55,919 nt of DNA, taken from assembly GCF_000003815.2 (NCBI RefSeq), contig NC_049983.1, forward strand, positions 10,919,482 through 10,975,400, in the 5' to 3' direction. Under the pieces are notes generated by a model. That model worked only from the letters and a program-made list of their open reading frames with translations. It was not told the origin of the DNA and did no database searches. This DNA is from Branchiostoma floridae (lineage: Eukaryota; Chordata; Leptocardii; Amphioxiformes; Branchiostomatidae). Below, piece by piece: positions 8,864 through 23,100 of the stretch (position 1 is the stretch's first letter; each line of letters opens with the position of its first letter). The translations under genes and the position numbers were made by a program.

Positions 8864-11800
8864 CTGTTGGGCACACATCATTTGTGCACATTACATGTCG
8901 GGCAAATTCACAATTTCATGCAATTATTTTATTTTCACAAAGAATATTGTGTTCTTGAGGCTGTTTGTGCATGTGTGTGTGTGTGTGTATGTGTGTGTGT
9001 GTGTGTACATATGTGTGTGTATTCATATGTGTGTCTGTGAACATCATACAAATATACCTCAAGAATTCATGGCCAGATCCTTATGATATTTGGTATATGG
9101 GTAAGAGGAAAACAAAGGTCAAGTTTCATAATGGGCCTAGCCTAATAGCAGTAGACCCTTTCTATTTATATATACAGTACTGGAGTGGAACGTCTGGTTT
9201 AGATATCACATGTTCTGTACATTTTCAGGTGGTGATTTTTAGCTTCGCCAAGAAGATTATGTTTTTGCCTGACTTGGGTCTGTATGTAGGTCAACAGGAT
9301 ATAACTCGAGAAATTGTGGATGGAACTTTTTTATTTTTTGCACGTGTGTAGCGGTTGTTGAAAGGCATGCCTAGTTCGAAAATGGGTTACCTGGCGTTTT
9401 CCTACGGTACATTAGCGAGCTTGGTATTTTTTTTGGTGTTTTTTCGGGAAGCATAAGTCAAAATGTAGCTGGGCGATTTCCACGATATTTGGCAGGTGTT
9501 TAGCGGTTGTGGAAAGGATTGTCATGTGCAAGAATGGTTTAGCTACCTTTTACCTATGGTGCTGTAGCTGGCTTTGTATGTAAGTGCGTTTGTCTGTATG
9601 CAAGATAACTCGAGATGCTCTTGATGGATGCTAATGATATTTGGTTGATAGGTAGGGGACACAGAAAGGAAGGTCAAGTTTGATAATGGGCCTCCTGGCG
9701 ACTTGTTTTGGTACTGCAAGTGAGCATCAAAGTTTGCGCCTAAATTTTCCAGAAGTGCCAGGTTCATGATTTTTTAATGGTGGATAGCTGTTGGTACTAG
9801 GAGTCAATGGTCTAATTTTGGGCCCCCTAGCAGCTTGTTTGGAACTGCAGTGGGTCTTATAGTTTGTAGCTTTTAAGAAGGATAACTGCAGAGGAGATTG
9901 ATGGATATTTTTTTTGTTTTTGGTAGCTAGGTACTTTGGTTGATTATCAACATCTATTTGATATAATTACTTAGGGAAAGTTATCCAATTAACAGAAATA
10001 AACAGTGTTTTCTATATACAGATGCATCTCATTTTGACCTATATTTAAGGACACAGCTGTTTGCCAGATGTTTTGCCTGAGAAGCCTTGTGACCTGGACG
10101 CCCTAACACTGTGAAAATCCTCTTGACAAGCATGAAATTCTGATTGACCAGGGATGCTACCACTGAGGTCATCTTTGGTCACAGTCCAATGCCCCCTATC
10201 ATCAATACTATTCGGCCAGGCTGGAGTCTGGTAGAGACTACATGATTTTAACAAAGCACTATGAAAGTTGTGCTAGAAAGTATCACAACAGTGTACATAA
10301 TTCCATTGTCACCAGTTGGCCAAGAAGGTTATCTTTGGTAGCATTTGTGGGTTTGTGAGGAACACAAGTTCATGCAGTCATTTGCTATTGGGGTAGGTAC
10401 TATTTAGTAATACATGAAAAAGACCTTAAAGTATTGATAAAGGCATGATTATTTGGCGAAGGGATGTGTTCGATGAACTCTAGTTCATTGTGACATGACT
10501 TTTAGAGTTCTTACCTGCAAAATTGATTTTCCAAACTCCAAGTCAAACTTGAGCATCTCGTTGAACTCTGGCTCCCGGTCAGACTTGCAGGTCCTCGTCT
10601 TCTTCTTAGCCACCTTCCTGTTCCCCACCACCAGGTAACACTTCACATAGAGATCTGTAAAAACATTCAACAGCAACAAATCAGATCAAGTTCAAGTATC
10701 CATTCCAACCATTTAACATGGTCACACACCAGGAGGTCCAAACTTGTCCTTGACCTTGGTCTTCCCAACCTCTATCCACATACCAAATATCATCACAATC
10801 CATCCCGAGGTTTTAAAGTTATGCTAACCACAAATATCTGGAAACACAAACAAACACACGTACAGATTTGGATATAGTCTTATCATTGTGATTAGCATAA
10901 CTCTTCTAGTATACCAGTGAATGCTATTCAGTACCAAGGACAGCAATAAATGGTCACAACTGCCAGAGTTGTTACAAATGAATGAATGAGTTTATTGCTC
11001 AACAATCGCACAGGGTACAATGTATGGCAACCAATAACAACTTATAGCTATACAGACAATAGTACTAAGAGGCTACATACAAAACAATAACAAAACATTA
11101 TCGATAACAGTACAGTTATGTATGAGTAATCTGGTCTCGCATTTGGAATACATTATGAAGAAACTGGCCTACGTAGACGGATGTAGTTGGAAGGGTCAGC
11201 AGTAAAAGGAAAACACATAAAAAGAGCTGGTCTTGTGTACTATGAACATAAAGCTGGTGATCCCATGTTTGAAGACAGTCACACCTTGACCATGTTAAAG
11301 ATCCCACCACACTTATCAAAGAGAGTGCCCACCTGGCAGGTAGTCATCCGACTTGAAGCGGTATGTGATGTTCTGCACATTGACGATGTGCACCATCAGC
11401 ATCTCCCCCTGGTCATGGATCTCTGTACGCAGGTTCAGCCGCACCTCGGCTGTCACCTCAGGGTTACCTGTGTGACCAATAAGTTCAAAATGTTTCATAT
11501 TCAAAACAAGATGTGCATTGCAGCCCAAACTGGCTGCATTATGCAACAAATTCACAAATATATACACATAGTAATATAGAAAATACTTCGATTGTCTTCT
11601 AACATCTGTTGTTCAAGTAACCTTAGACATTGAAATTACAAAATGTACATACAAAAAGATGGCAGACAAGAAAATCTGAGAGTTCAAGTGTCAATTATGT
11701 CAGGGTGTTTACAAGTCCTGGTTGTAGAATCTTATTGCCCGATGCAGAAATCATTTTTTCATTCTTTGAGATCTGCACTTGAACAGAGGGAAAAAAGCAT

Positions 11801-14121
11801 CAATCTTTATATATCTTGATGATGATTACCCTGCTTAATGTGTCATTGAGTTTCTTCATATACAAAATTTAAAATCAAGCCGGGGTCTGGTAGGGGCCCA
11901 AAATACCCCGGTAGCTGTAAGGTGTCCCATGGGGCCAAGTTGGGGTGAAGCCCAAAAGTGCAAAAAACAGCCTGTGAACTGCTTGGCAGAGCCTCTTTTT
12001 CCACTTGGGACCTAAGCCTTACAGGGGCTTTAATCAAGTGCTAGTTGGCTGTGTTCTCACCCATAGACCCTGGATCCATGAGCTGCCCAGGCCCCAGCTC
12101 ACCCACAGCCATCTGGGAGTACATGGTATGTTTGGGGCTGGACATCATCCTGTTCCCCTCACTGTCCACCTGCTGTTCTATGGTGTCCCACGTCTGGTAC
12201 TGCGGGCTGGAGGGACAAACAAAACAAACTCTTTTACATTCATGAAGGTTAGACAATTGATATCAAACATTCTAGCCACATGCTTCAACTAGCTTGGAGT
12301 AAGCCTTGTTTGCAGTAGTCCACTCCTGAAGGTTGCCACTCACCAACAAATAGATGTTGGCGGTAGCAACCTTCGAAAGCGGAATAAAGCAAACAAGGCT
12401 GGACTCCAGGCTATGCTTCAGCTTCTTTAGAGGTGAAGATATGGTGACACACAAAATGGTTGTCAGACTTACATTGACCAAATTGACAGGGTTAAGTAAG
12501 TCAAGGACTTATGAAGAAACATAGAAGACAGGAATTCTTGGAGAGAGAAAGTGAATTTTGTCTGAGAGACCTACTTGATCATAACCATCTCTATCAATAT
12601 CATGTTCTTGTGCGACTTACCTTTTTCTGCCCTCCTGTTCAGTTGGCCTAGGGGAGGAGGGCAGTCTTTCCAGTCGGGTAGTGCTGTTAAACATCTCATC
12701 CACTGTGCAAATAGGGATGAAATAAGTTTGTTTCTACATACATTTGTATTATAATTGTTGAAATGTCATCATGAAAAGACATGTGAAGCTCATGCACATT
12801 ACAAGCATTACATTCTTTAACATCACTCGACTCTGACTTTTACATATGATTTGGCTTCTTAATTTAGCAGCAGGCAATTTACAATAAATGTGATAAGTGG
12901 GGTATTATGTCCAGCTTGTTTTTACATCAGTCCATCCAATGGTACAATTTGATTGAACTTTACTGTAACAATACTATAACCATCCATTCACTGACATACC
13001 TTCCTCTGTTGTCGGTGACACTTCCCTTCTCTGGTTGTTGATATGGTGACGCTGCATGTCCTCCTGAGGATGATGTCTCCCCATCCCACTTAAATTTTGT
13101 CTGCACAAATAAGGACAAATTTGCATAGTTAGCATTCAGTAAGAATGATAGTGTTAATAGAAGTACTGTGATTGTAGGTTCAACACCACTCAGCAAAAGA
13201 GCAGTAGCAGAACAGAATGACTTGAGCAGATGTCTTAAATGGATCTGAAATGTTGGTCAGCACCATGGACAGTTATGTATGTCTATTTAATGCTGAATAG
13301 ATCGGTTTAAATTACCTTAGAAGCCAGAAAAATGTTGAACGATGGCATGTGAATGTTATTCAGCACCAAGGACAGCAATATATCAAATGGTCACAACAAC
13401 CAATTTGAAAGTTGTTACATGAAGAGACAGCAGTGTAAGAAAAACACATAGAGCTGTTCATGGCAAGCTGGTCTTGTGTTTAAGGTTGTTGATATAGAAC
13501 TACATAAAGCTTTCAAATTGGTTCCCATGTTTGAGGACAACCATACCTTAACCATGTTAAAGATCCCACCACACTATTACAAAAAGAGTATAGGGGTCCT
13601 CCCCAGTGTGAGTGGATCAAACCTTACAGTCTGGTCTTATGCAGCTTGTACCTCCTGTAAATAACTGGACAGGTGTGTAACCCCTAAAGTTTAAACAAAC
13701 AAACAAACAAACAAACAAACAAACCTCCCTGGCCACCCCGAGGGCGGTGCACCCCCGCTGTACCCCGTGCTGCTGCTCTCCCCGCTCTGTAAACTACTCA
13801 GGCTCCCATTGGACGAGGCACTCGATCCCAGCGAGTCCAGCTTCTTTCTGGCAACCTGCTTGCGTAGGTCGTCTCTGTCATGCTTCCCTTGGAAAACAAT
13901 AGGACATTCAGGTAAGGGTCTACTGTTCCAAATCAAAACAAATTTCACGAACATCCATGCTTTATGACGTTCTAGTCCAGTTGGTGCTAGGATCCTCTGG
14001 GTCTTAGTCCATGGGAAAGTGACACTTGATTTTCAACTCTTTGGTGACTTGTGCAAGCATGTTGCTGGACGTTTTTACAGATGTGGGAGTTTTTTTTTTT
14101 TAATGTAATAGGAGAGGGTTG

Positions 14122-14164
<43 letters not shown>

Positions 14165-17100
14165 TTTATGACTGAAGACAATGTCTACTAGGAAAAGACA
14201 ATACATCTCCCTTCTTTGGCAAACTCCCTTTCCCGGCATAAGAGAACCTTGCCAACATTGAAAATTGCAAACCAGTTCCCCCAAATAAAAATCAGCCCTA
14301 TTCAAGACTGCAACAGAGGCTAATATTGTACAATGTATTTAGCAGACAGCAGGCTGGCAGGTCCTTGTGTTTGTGTGTGTGGAGTAGTTGGTCACGGATA
14401 TTAGCTATGTTTCCATTGGGATTTTCATGAATTATGTATCCTCCTATCATACATTAGAATCACAAAAGTTTGTGTCTGATATATGTGTCTAATATATGAC
14501 AGAGCTTTGCTTATTATTGCCCTGTGTCACAGCAGCAGTTTGTAAACATACCGTGAAAACTGGGGACCTTCCTGTCGCGCTCTGCGGCTGACCGAGGCGT
14601 GGCGGGTTCACTGTGGGATGACTCGTCCTCGCCTAGAAGGTTCTGGAAGAGAAAAACCACGACTATCCAGGTTACAGCCATACATGTGTACATTTAGCTG
14701 TTTAAGGGACCAAATTTGAAATGACAAATTTCCATCTACAGTCCAGGTAGTAATTATTTGCTGCTCAAATGACAGACTTTGATTTGGGTCCATTTTGTCA
14801 GAAAAAGCTCCACATTTTTCATAACTTTCCATCTCAATCATCCATTTCTATTGTAACGGTTTTATCATATTTTTTTTATATCGCTACATGACTGGTCTGC
14901 TACACTCCTGTATTGTTTTATCTTTTTGTTGTGACTTTTTGGGAGGTTCAAAGAATACCTTTGCTATTAGTAACATATCGAAGTATGCTTTTGCTTTTAC
15001 GCCTTTTCCTGTAAGTTTCTAATCTTGGTTTCTCATTCATCGTAAATATTTTACTGCTGGTAACATTCATGTTTACTGCATCAAACTGCATTGCACAGAA
15101 TTGCATTACCCTTTACTACCTACTACTATCAGCATTTCATGCTTTATGGCAGACAGCACAATTGGATAGCTATGATTTTATGTACTTTACAATAACTATA
15201 AAACAGACAAAATCAGACACCACTTTTTGCTATCGACCACGACACATCAATAAATAAAATTCCTTCCAGTGTTGTACATTTAGTCTCACAATTGTGTGAT
15301 ATTGCAGTTGATATTTTTTGTTCTAGACTGAGCTGTGTTGAGTAAGAGCAACTAGTTCATTCTTTTGCGACAATTTATCTATGCAATTACTATGCATAAA
15401 TATCAATAATGGTTTAATAAGCTTTATATTTTGATTTAGTTTCCTTGCTTATCCCCTGCTAATTTTTTGCATAATATATTTGTCATGACCCATGATTTAT
15501 GACTAAAGCCAAAACAGTTCAAAATTCTTAAGACAATTATGGTCAACACACAAACAATGGTGAAAACTATCTGAGATGCCCCATTTTAAAACTCTAAACA
15601 TGGATTAAAGTTGAAATTCTGCTAATTTTGTTTGGTATTGGTTCACGTTTCAATATGTTTTCTAATTCCCGGATGAGTCATCAGAATTCACATGTACATT
15701 GCTTTCTTTCATATAACTAAGAATTATGATGATCATACTTCACAAGACATGACTGATACAGTTGAACTGCAATTCCTACTACACTGTAAGTGTTGCAATA
15801 CTCACTCACTGTTGAAATACCATGATCATAGTTTTCTTTTGTTTTGCTCAGCTGCCACTACATGTTTTTTTTGCCAGTGGAAAACCAAGTAATCGTATTG
15901 GCTTTACCTTATAAATGTTGCACAGTTGCATGCAGCAGACACTGTTTATTCCTGGCTGATTTTCAGGAGAGCAGTTCTGAATGTTCTGGGGATATCACAG
16001 GATACCATTAAAAATGCAGGAGATTGAGAGATTTTTAAACACTGCCGACGACAGGCCCCTTAAGAGGCAATGGCATAGAAATGATTGGATGTGCCAAATA
16101 TGGAAGGATGTCTCTAAATCTTTAATTGAACGTCAATCTTTATCTTGCACTAACACAACTGTTCAGGAACAGACAGAACTTTGACCAGCCAAGGTAATTT
16201 TTCTGGTATTGTGAATAGCCCAGGAAATAGTATCTTGATTTAAACTACAAAGTACAGTGTACATAAACAGCATTTTGGTGCTACATTGCACTACTCTCTA
16301 AAGCTTACAAACCAAAGTATTATTTTTCTACTAAAAGAAGACTTTTCTTCATATTTTGACCATTATTCAAAGATATTTTCAAATCTGCTAGTGACACTAA
16401 CAGGCACATACTGTACACGTCCAGTGATAACAAACTTTTATGCCACATAATTCAACAACTGTATGCTATTATCAGACAGTTTTGTCAGAAGTGAGCACAC
16501 ACTTAACTACTAACTCCTGGAGCTTGAAGACCTACTATTAATCCATCATGGAATGCCTAAACTATCCTTTGGTTGATTTTCTATAGATAGAAGAGCATGA
16601 ATACAGCTGCTATAATATGATCCCAAATCAGCAGCAATTTTTCTTTTTGGATCTTTTGCTGTCTGTTTAATGAGAAGAAGCATTAAGAATGTCCAATACT
16701 GTGGAGCATTCCTGTGTAAAAGAGAAACTTAGTGACTACAATGTACATTGGATGTCCATTTTACATACCGTTTGGGGAGATTCCCTCATCTGCACTATAG
16801 AGGTATCGGAAGATGACACGTGGTTGCGTGCCAGGGATGACGGTTGGTGGCGTTCATTTACAAATCGCTTCCGATAAGTCAGCGGGCTGTCAGACATCAC
16901 AGAGGACATCTGGTTACCTGAGACATAAGGAATCCCATTCAAAGTGTTTAACTACAAGTTTAAAATGGCTAACATTACAAAACACTGTGAGCTTACGAAT
17001 TGACGGCAGCAATGGCAGAGATTACAGTCTACAATGCAAGCAAAGCTCAAAATTCAACCATGTCAAAATGTCACTCTTAAACTAGCCTTTTTTAATCCTT

Positions 17101-20100
17101 GAATCCTAACACATATCTAAAGGATGATTCGTGTGTCTGTGAATTAATGTGCCAGAAGTACTAGTGACTGGGTCATTCTGAAAAAGGCTGAAAACACAAC
17201 CAGTAGGGTTGGGTACCTGAACTTAGATCTGATTGTCTGTGAAAACTTGTGATTTGGCAATGTTCAAAACATGGTCCATTTTGCTATTTATAATAAAGGA
17301 ATCTGTTAGGAGGAGTATTTGACTCCCACTGGCATTTTCAAATCCTTTTGCTATAAAGGAATCTGTTAGGAGGAGTATTTGACTCCCACTGGCATTTTCA
17401 AATCCTACCTTCATGTAAACAATGCCAACTGGTTATCAAAATGCATGTTTAAGCCTCAAATACTCATTGACTGTAGAAACTCGGAAGAAACTAATATTAA
17501 CTCTACATACCTACTCTACTTTGCTCCTGTTACTTTCTTGGATTGCTTAACATACAAATCTATAGCCCCAAAAATTTGGATTCTTGCCGATATAGTGTGT
17601 ACATTTTATAATCGGTCCAAAATCTGGTCCACTGATTTTTTCAGGTCCATTCTTTTTAGACCAGTCTGAGAAGACAATTTACCGGTCCCCAACCCTAAGA
17701 ACTGGTAATGTCACTTTGTGTAAATGTTTGCATGTAAGTACCTGGTGGTGGTGGCTGTTGACCTTGATGATTGGCAGGTGACCTTGACCGTGACCTTGTG
17801 CGAGCTCCAGGGGGTGGTCCCTGTGTACTGTGGGCACCAACGGGTGCTGCTGATATCGGACAAATATACAATTTAGATAAGCTTACATGTGTATATACTG
17901 ACTTTCCAATGACAATTTGCATCTTGGTAATTCTCTTCCAGATTAATACTAAAATGAAAATGATTATGCAACATTTCTGAAATATCATTCATACAAGTTG
18001 TGATGTTGTCAGCAGTTAACTGCTAGCGTATTATTAGAGACTGCCAATAGGTTGATTCTTTCAGTTTTAATAATCATATCATAAGGATATACATTATCAC
18101 ACATTTATGTCATAAGGGTACGGTAACTTTGCATTGACTTTACTTTACATTTTTATGTCCCAAGTCAACAAATATATTAGAGCATATTCTTCTTAAAGAC
18201 ATTGGCTCACCTCTTCTGCGCTCAGCTTGGTGCTGTTGCATCAATCTGCGGCTAGGTGAGACCTCTCGAAACGGTAGACTGACTCCGTAGCCATGCTGGA
18301 GACTTAGTCTTCTATCAGCTAGATATACACATGAACCAGAAAACATTGTACATTATCTAAATGAGATCACTCAACTCTGGCCGTAGCCATTAAGAGATAG
18401 CATGATAAACATTTAGGTATACAGTTGAGTGATTTTTTCCCCTTGATTATTCCATAGTACTGCATAAAAACTCTTCTACTAAATGTTATATAGACAAAAC
18501 CTGGGTACCATCCGGATAGTAGTTCGCTCCGACGTTCACATACTATATACAGTTGCTTCTTGCTCCGACTTTTATTATACACTATATTTAGTCGCTTCTC
18601 TGCTATTCTGTCTTGGAATCTTGACACCTCTGACGTCTGGAATCGTCCAAATTTTGAATGAGAATGCTGATCGCATTGGTCCCTACACCTGAGGGAATCA
18701 AGGAATGGGTTCAAGCACTTGTTCAAACAGGTGTTCCAACACCCGAAACTTGGAATGGAATACCTGTTCAACTAAGCGCTCTAGATCTGGAACCCATTCC
18801 TTAATTCGCTCATTAACTGATGTCACCACCAAAAGGTTTAAATGTACAGTTCCCCAGATGGGTTGCCAGAGCAAAGATAGGAACGAAATGCTATCCAGAT
18901 GGTACCCAGGCTAGTATAGAAAGAGGTAAATGCAAACTTACAAGTTAGCTCTTCTCCAAGCGAACTCCTTGTTCTCCTGTATCTGTATGTAGGCTCGTCT
19001 TGGTGGATGTTGGTCAGGCTCTGGGCTTTGTAGTACCTCCTCCGTGCTGAAACCAATAGAACAGGTTCTTCAGCATATCAGGAATGAAACTCTGTATGAT
19101 CTTTGTGTCAGAATCATACAAGAAAAAATTTGAGGGATGTAAAAGTAAAGAGAAAAGCCAGAGAGTAAATGGTAAGAATGATAGAAATTTAATTAATACA
19201 ACAAAATAGAAAAAAAGAATAAATTTCAAGCTGCTAGTTTAGTAACAGGAGTAGAGATGGGCACAAAACAAAGTAGGGGAAGTCAACAACAGATAAGGAC
19301 TGTTTTACTTTCATTTAAAAAGTAAAATTAATATATAAACCATATGCCAGGGTTATGGTTTGCTTTCAGAGGAGTTGGCCATTATCAACAGTATGTGCAC
19401 AGGATAACAGCAGGTTGACAACCGGCAATGCTACATAATAGTGGCAGGGTACAAATCGTATATTGAAGGAACGCGGTTTAGCTTTTCAAAAGCAAAAAAA
19501 AACTCCATAGAAAGACCACCACCAAGTCACAGATAAGGAGCACCATTTGTATTCTCCACAGCAGGACTAAAGGATAATTGTACAAATGTTTGTGCTGGGA
19601 CAAGCAAAAAACAAAAGAGAATGAAAAACCCAGGAGAGACAGAAAGAGGGGAGAAACCAGTTACCTTTCTCATACTCTTCTTCATCTGCCGAGGGGTCAA
19701 GGGTCAGCCAAGAGAGGAAGAAGTTACATGCAGAGGACGGGAAAGGGATACACATGACAGGGTTGCATGCCTCATCATTCTCTTCTCATGCTTTTCTATC
19801 ATTCTGCTCTATGACATCTATGATAGAAAACCTGTACCTGCTAGAACCAATCTGCTATCATATTGGTTAGACATTTTGAAAATGTACTTCGATGCACTTT
19901 TAAACAATCAAGAGCATTGAGCATTTATCTAATGATATATGAAATATGACATATAGATTTTAATCAATCGAGTCAGAAAAGAAATAATTTCTTGGAAACG
20001 TCGAGCTCGAGTTGTGGAAGAAAAGATGATTTTGTCATATCAATCACATTTCAATTACCCTCCTCCCCTATTTCAATGCCTGTGATCTTTTTGCTGCCTA

Positions 20101-23100
20101 ATCATCACTCATACAATGTACAGCTAGGCCCTTAATGAATCTTGATAGAGTTGAATTGTGAAAATAAGAGTGATTGAACATGACAGTTAGACTGAAAACA
20201 GCCTGACATTTGGTTTTTCTGAGAATAACTCTCATTCTGTCTATGAGGGAACCAGTGTCACAAATCATTCTTGAGACCATGATTACTGCCCCCACATACC
20301 ACCCACCTGCAGCTGTGATGAGGCTCTGATGGCTCCTACTCTTCTGTAGGTCCACCTGCTTGCCTTGGTGTGTGCGGAAGGTCTTACTCGGGGTGAGGGG
20401 GGACAGAGTCTTGGGCTTGGGCAGCTCTGCACTGTTGTTCTCATCATGCTCATACAGGGTGAACCAGTGGGGCTGGTTGTCCAAGAAACTGGCATCTGAG
20501 AGATCTATCAACACCTGGGGAGGAAGATAGAAAACAACTTTTAGTTGGTGAGGGGCAGAAGATCCACTCAAGTCCTGACCTTGTCTCACACTCAAGTAAG
20601 ACTAGGTCACTCCATGAACAAGATGGACTGACAGCCATCAAAAATGTGCAGGTATGTGTGTATGTAACCTTTATAGTCACTGTTAAATGAAAATTCTATG
20701 AACTGTGCTCATATGGGACTAATGAATCTCTTTAACAAGTTGAACTTATAGTTAGCATTAGAAAAGTGTAGTAGTATACAAAAGAAAATATTCAAAATCA
20801 AAGAAAAAAATATTCAATTTACTGTTAGATTTCTTACCTCACCAAGGAAGTCGTTTGGGGTGAATCTGTCATAATCCCATACAGTGAACTCCACAGTTTT
20901 AGACTTCAGCTGTGGAAACATCATTTTACTTTAATATTCTATTGGAGACATCACCATGCATCTTTTTGTTTGCATCTTATTGCACTATAAGAAATGCAAC
21001 TATGGAACTGACTTGTAAAAATCTTAATTTTCAAAGCAAATAGTCTAACAATTTTCAAACATATTCTGCTTGCAGATACAATTAAATGAAATTATATGCT
21101 TCTGAAATGTTGAAAGCATGTCTGATTTTTCATCAGACTGACATTGAAAGAAAAATATTGTTTATTGAAAACATTAATCTGCATTGTATTCTGTCATGTT
21201 CAATCACAGGAGACACATTATTCAGATATTTTAACAAAATAATCTAACCTACATCACTAAACACATATTTGTCAATTCATGTGTCCTAAATGATTACATT
21301 TTCTTGTCATCATTATGAATTATGTGATATGATACAACTTCAATCTGGGATTCATAAACATTGATTCTGAAAATGGAGCTTTTCCACCCATACCTGCTCT
21401 TTGGTGATTCCCTTGTATATGACAGTCTGGTTCCATTCTGGGTTGAGGGTTTTTGGAATGTACTTTGTCCTTCTCTTGTTCTCAGCACTGAGTCAAAACA
21501 AGGTAAGTACAATGTGACATCACAGAAGCAGTGGATTACTCATTTTTTAGGGAAAGACTCTGCATTTGACAGTTGAACATTTTGGTAAGTACAATTTTTG
21601 CATTGAAAAGTACAGTTCAACATTGCCTCAGAACATTCATTATGTCTGTAAGATATTGTAGATTAGGGGCAAATCTGTAGCCTTTTGGGACCTCATTGCT
21701 ACATTAACTATTGTTTGGGCAGTTAAGAATCTAGGTAGAAAATAGGGTAAATCTTAATGTCTTCTTACTTCCTTCCAGGGAGCAGGTAGACCTTGACAAA
21801 GGGATCGGAGAAACCATTGATGTCCTTGGCGGCCAAGTTGCGTGCCCTGTTGATGTTGATGATCAAGTCTTTTGTGGTCTCGTCGTATCGCATCTGAAGC
21901 TACAAGTCATGTGCAATAGAAGAATTAGTGGGTCTGAAAGCCTGTATTTTTTTTACAAAAATATGACATCATTCAAGGGTAGCTATCAATGAAAAGTTTA
22001 TTTTAGTTATGCAACTAGGAAAAGCAGCATGTTAAGTTTATATGATAATTTTGGAAAAAATACTGAAGAAATAGCTGATGATTTGTAATTCACAAAATGT
22101 CAAAATCGGAATTTTTACCTCAATTTCACCAGTTATATCAGTTTCTTTAGACGCCTCCTTTGATGGTAGCTTGTCAGAAGAGAAAAGAGAAGAGATGACA
22201 AATGCATTCCAAATGCTGTAAGAATTAAAAAGACATCCAAGATTATGACAAATTCCCTTCAACTGCACCAGCAATTATCCCTTAATAATCAAATCCACCC
22301 ATGGTTTGTCTATAATATTGATTTCATTTCTTTATTACAAACTACCCATATCTCTTTTTGTATCAATGCATGAATCATAAATCAAGCAGATGTATTTCCA
22401 ACCAAACGTAACGTTACATGATACATCCATAAGTGGAAAATTTATACTGCTTTTAAAATCCTTGATGATTCAAAAATTCAAAGAATTTCAAACAACTGTT
22501 TAGAATATGTGGACAAATTATGCTGCTGCTGTTCATCTGTGTTGGTACAATACATTATAGAAAAACTGCTAACACTTCACTGAATCAAACTATAGGGAGA
22601 TAGAGAGGGTCATTCTAAGAACAAGGTCGACAGAGATTGACCGAAAATTTAGAGGGTAAGTTCCTATAGTTTAATTCAGTGTTGGAAGTTAAGTGTTAGC
22701 AACTTTTCTATAAATTATGCTGCTTTTAAGATTTTGAGTAGTTCTAAAATTTGCATTGATAAGCAAACATACAAGAATATATGACAGAGAAAAAACATTA
22801 AACCAGAATGACCCGTGATTCAGCACCAAGGACAGAGATAACATCAAAATCTATTTTTGGAAGCGCAAGTCCTTTGGGTGCACTGTAAAGAGTAATAGGT
22901 TCATTATAGTCTTCATACATAGGTAGATGGTAATGGAAATCACAATTATCTTGATTAATATCAATGCAGCAAATACCAAACAACAAGTTTATCTCTCTAT
23001 TAGTATTTCAAACCCATATCTTCTTCGTCTCTATTTCAAACCCAATCATTCTAAAGAATCCTCTAAGTCTTCCCTAAGCCATCAATTTTCTTCTCGTTCT

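Noticed and set aside
12960-13196. Longer minus-strand frame across exon 24
   Set aside because: Phase from exons 23 and 25 requires a different frame, which is also open between the splice sites.
17223-17414. Minus-strand frame with a repeated 20-residue peptide
   Set aside because: Produced by the 60-bp duplication in non-coding DNA; no splice or start support.
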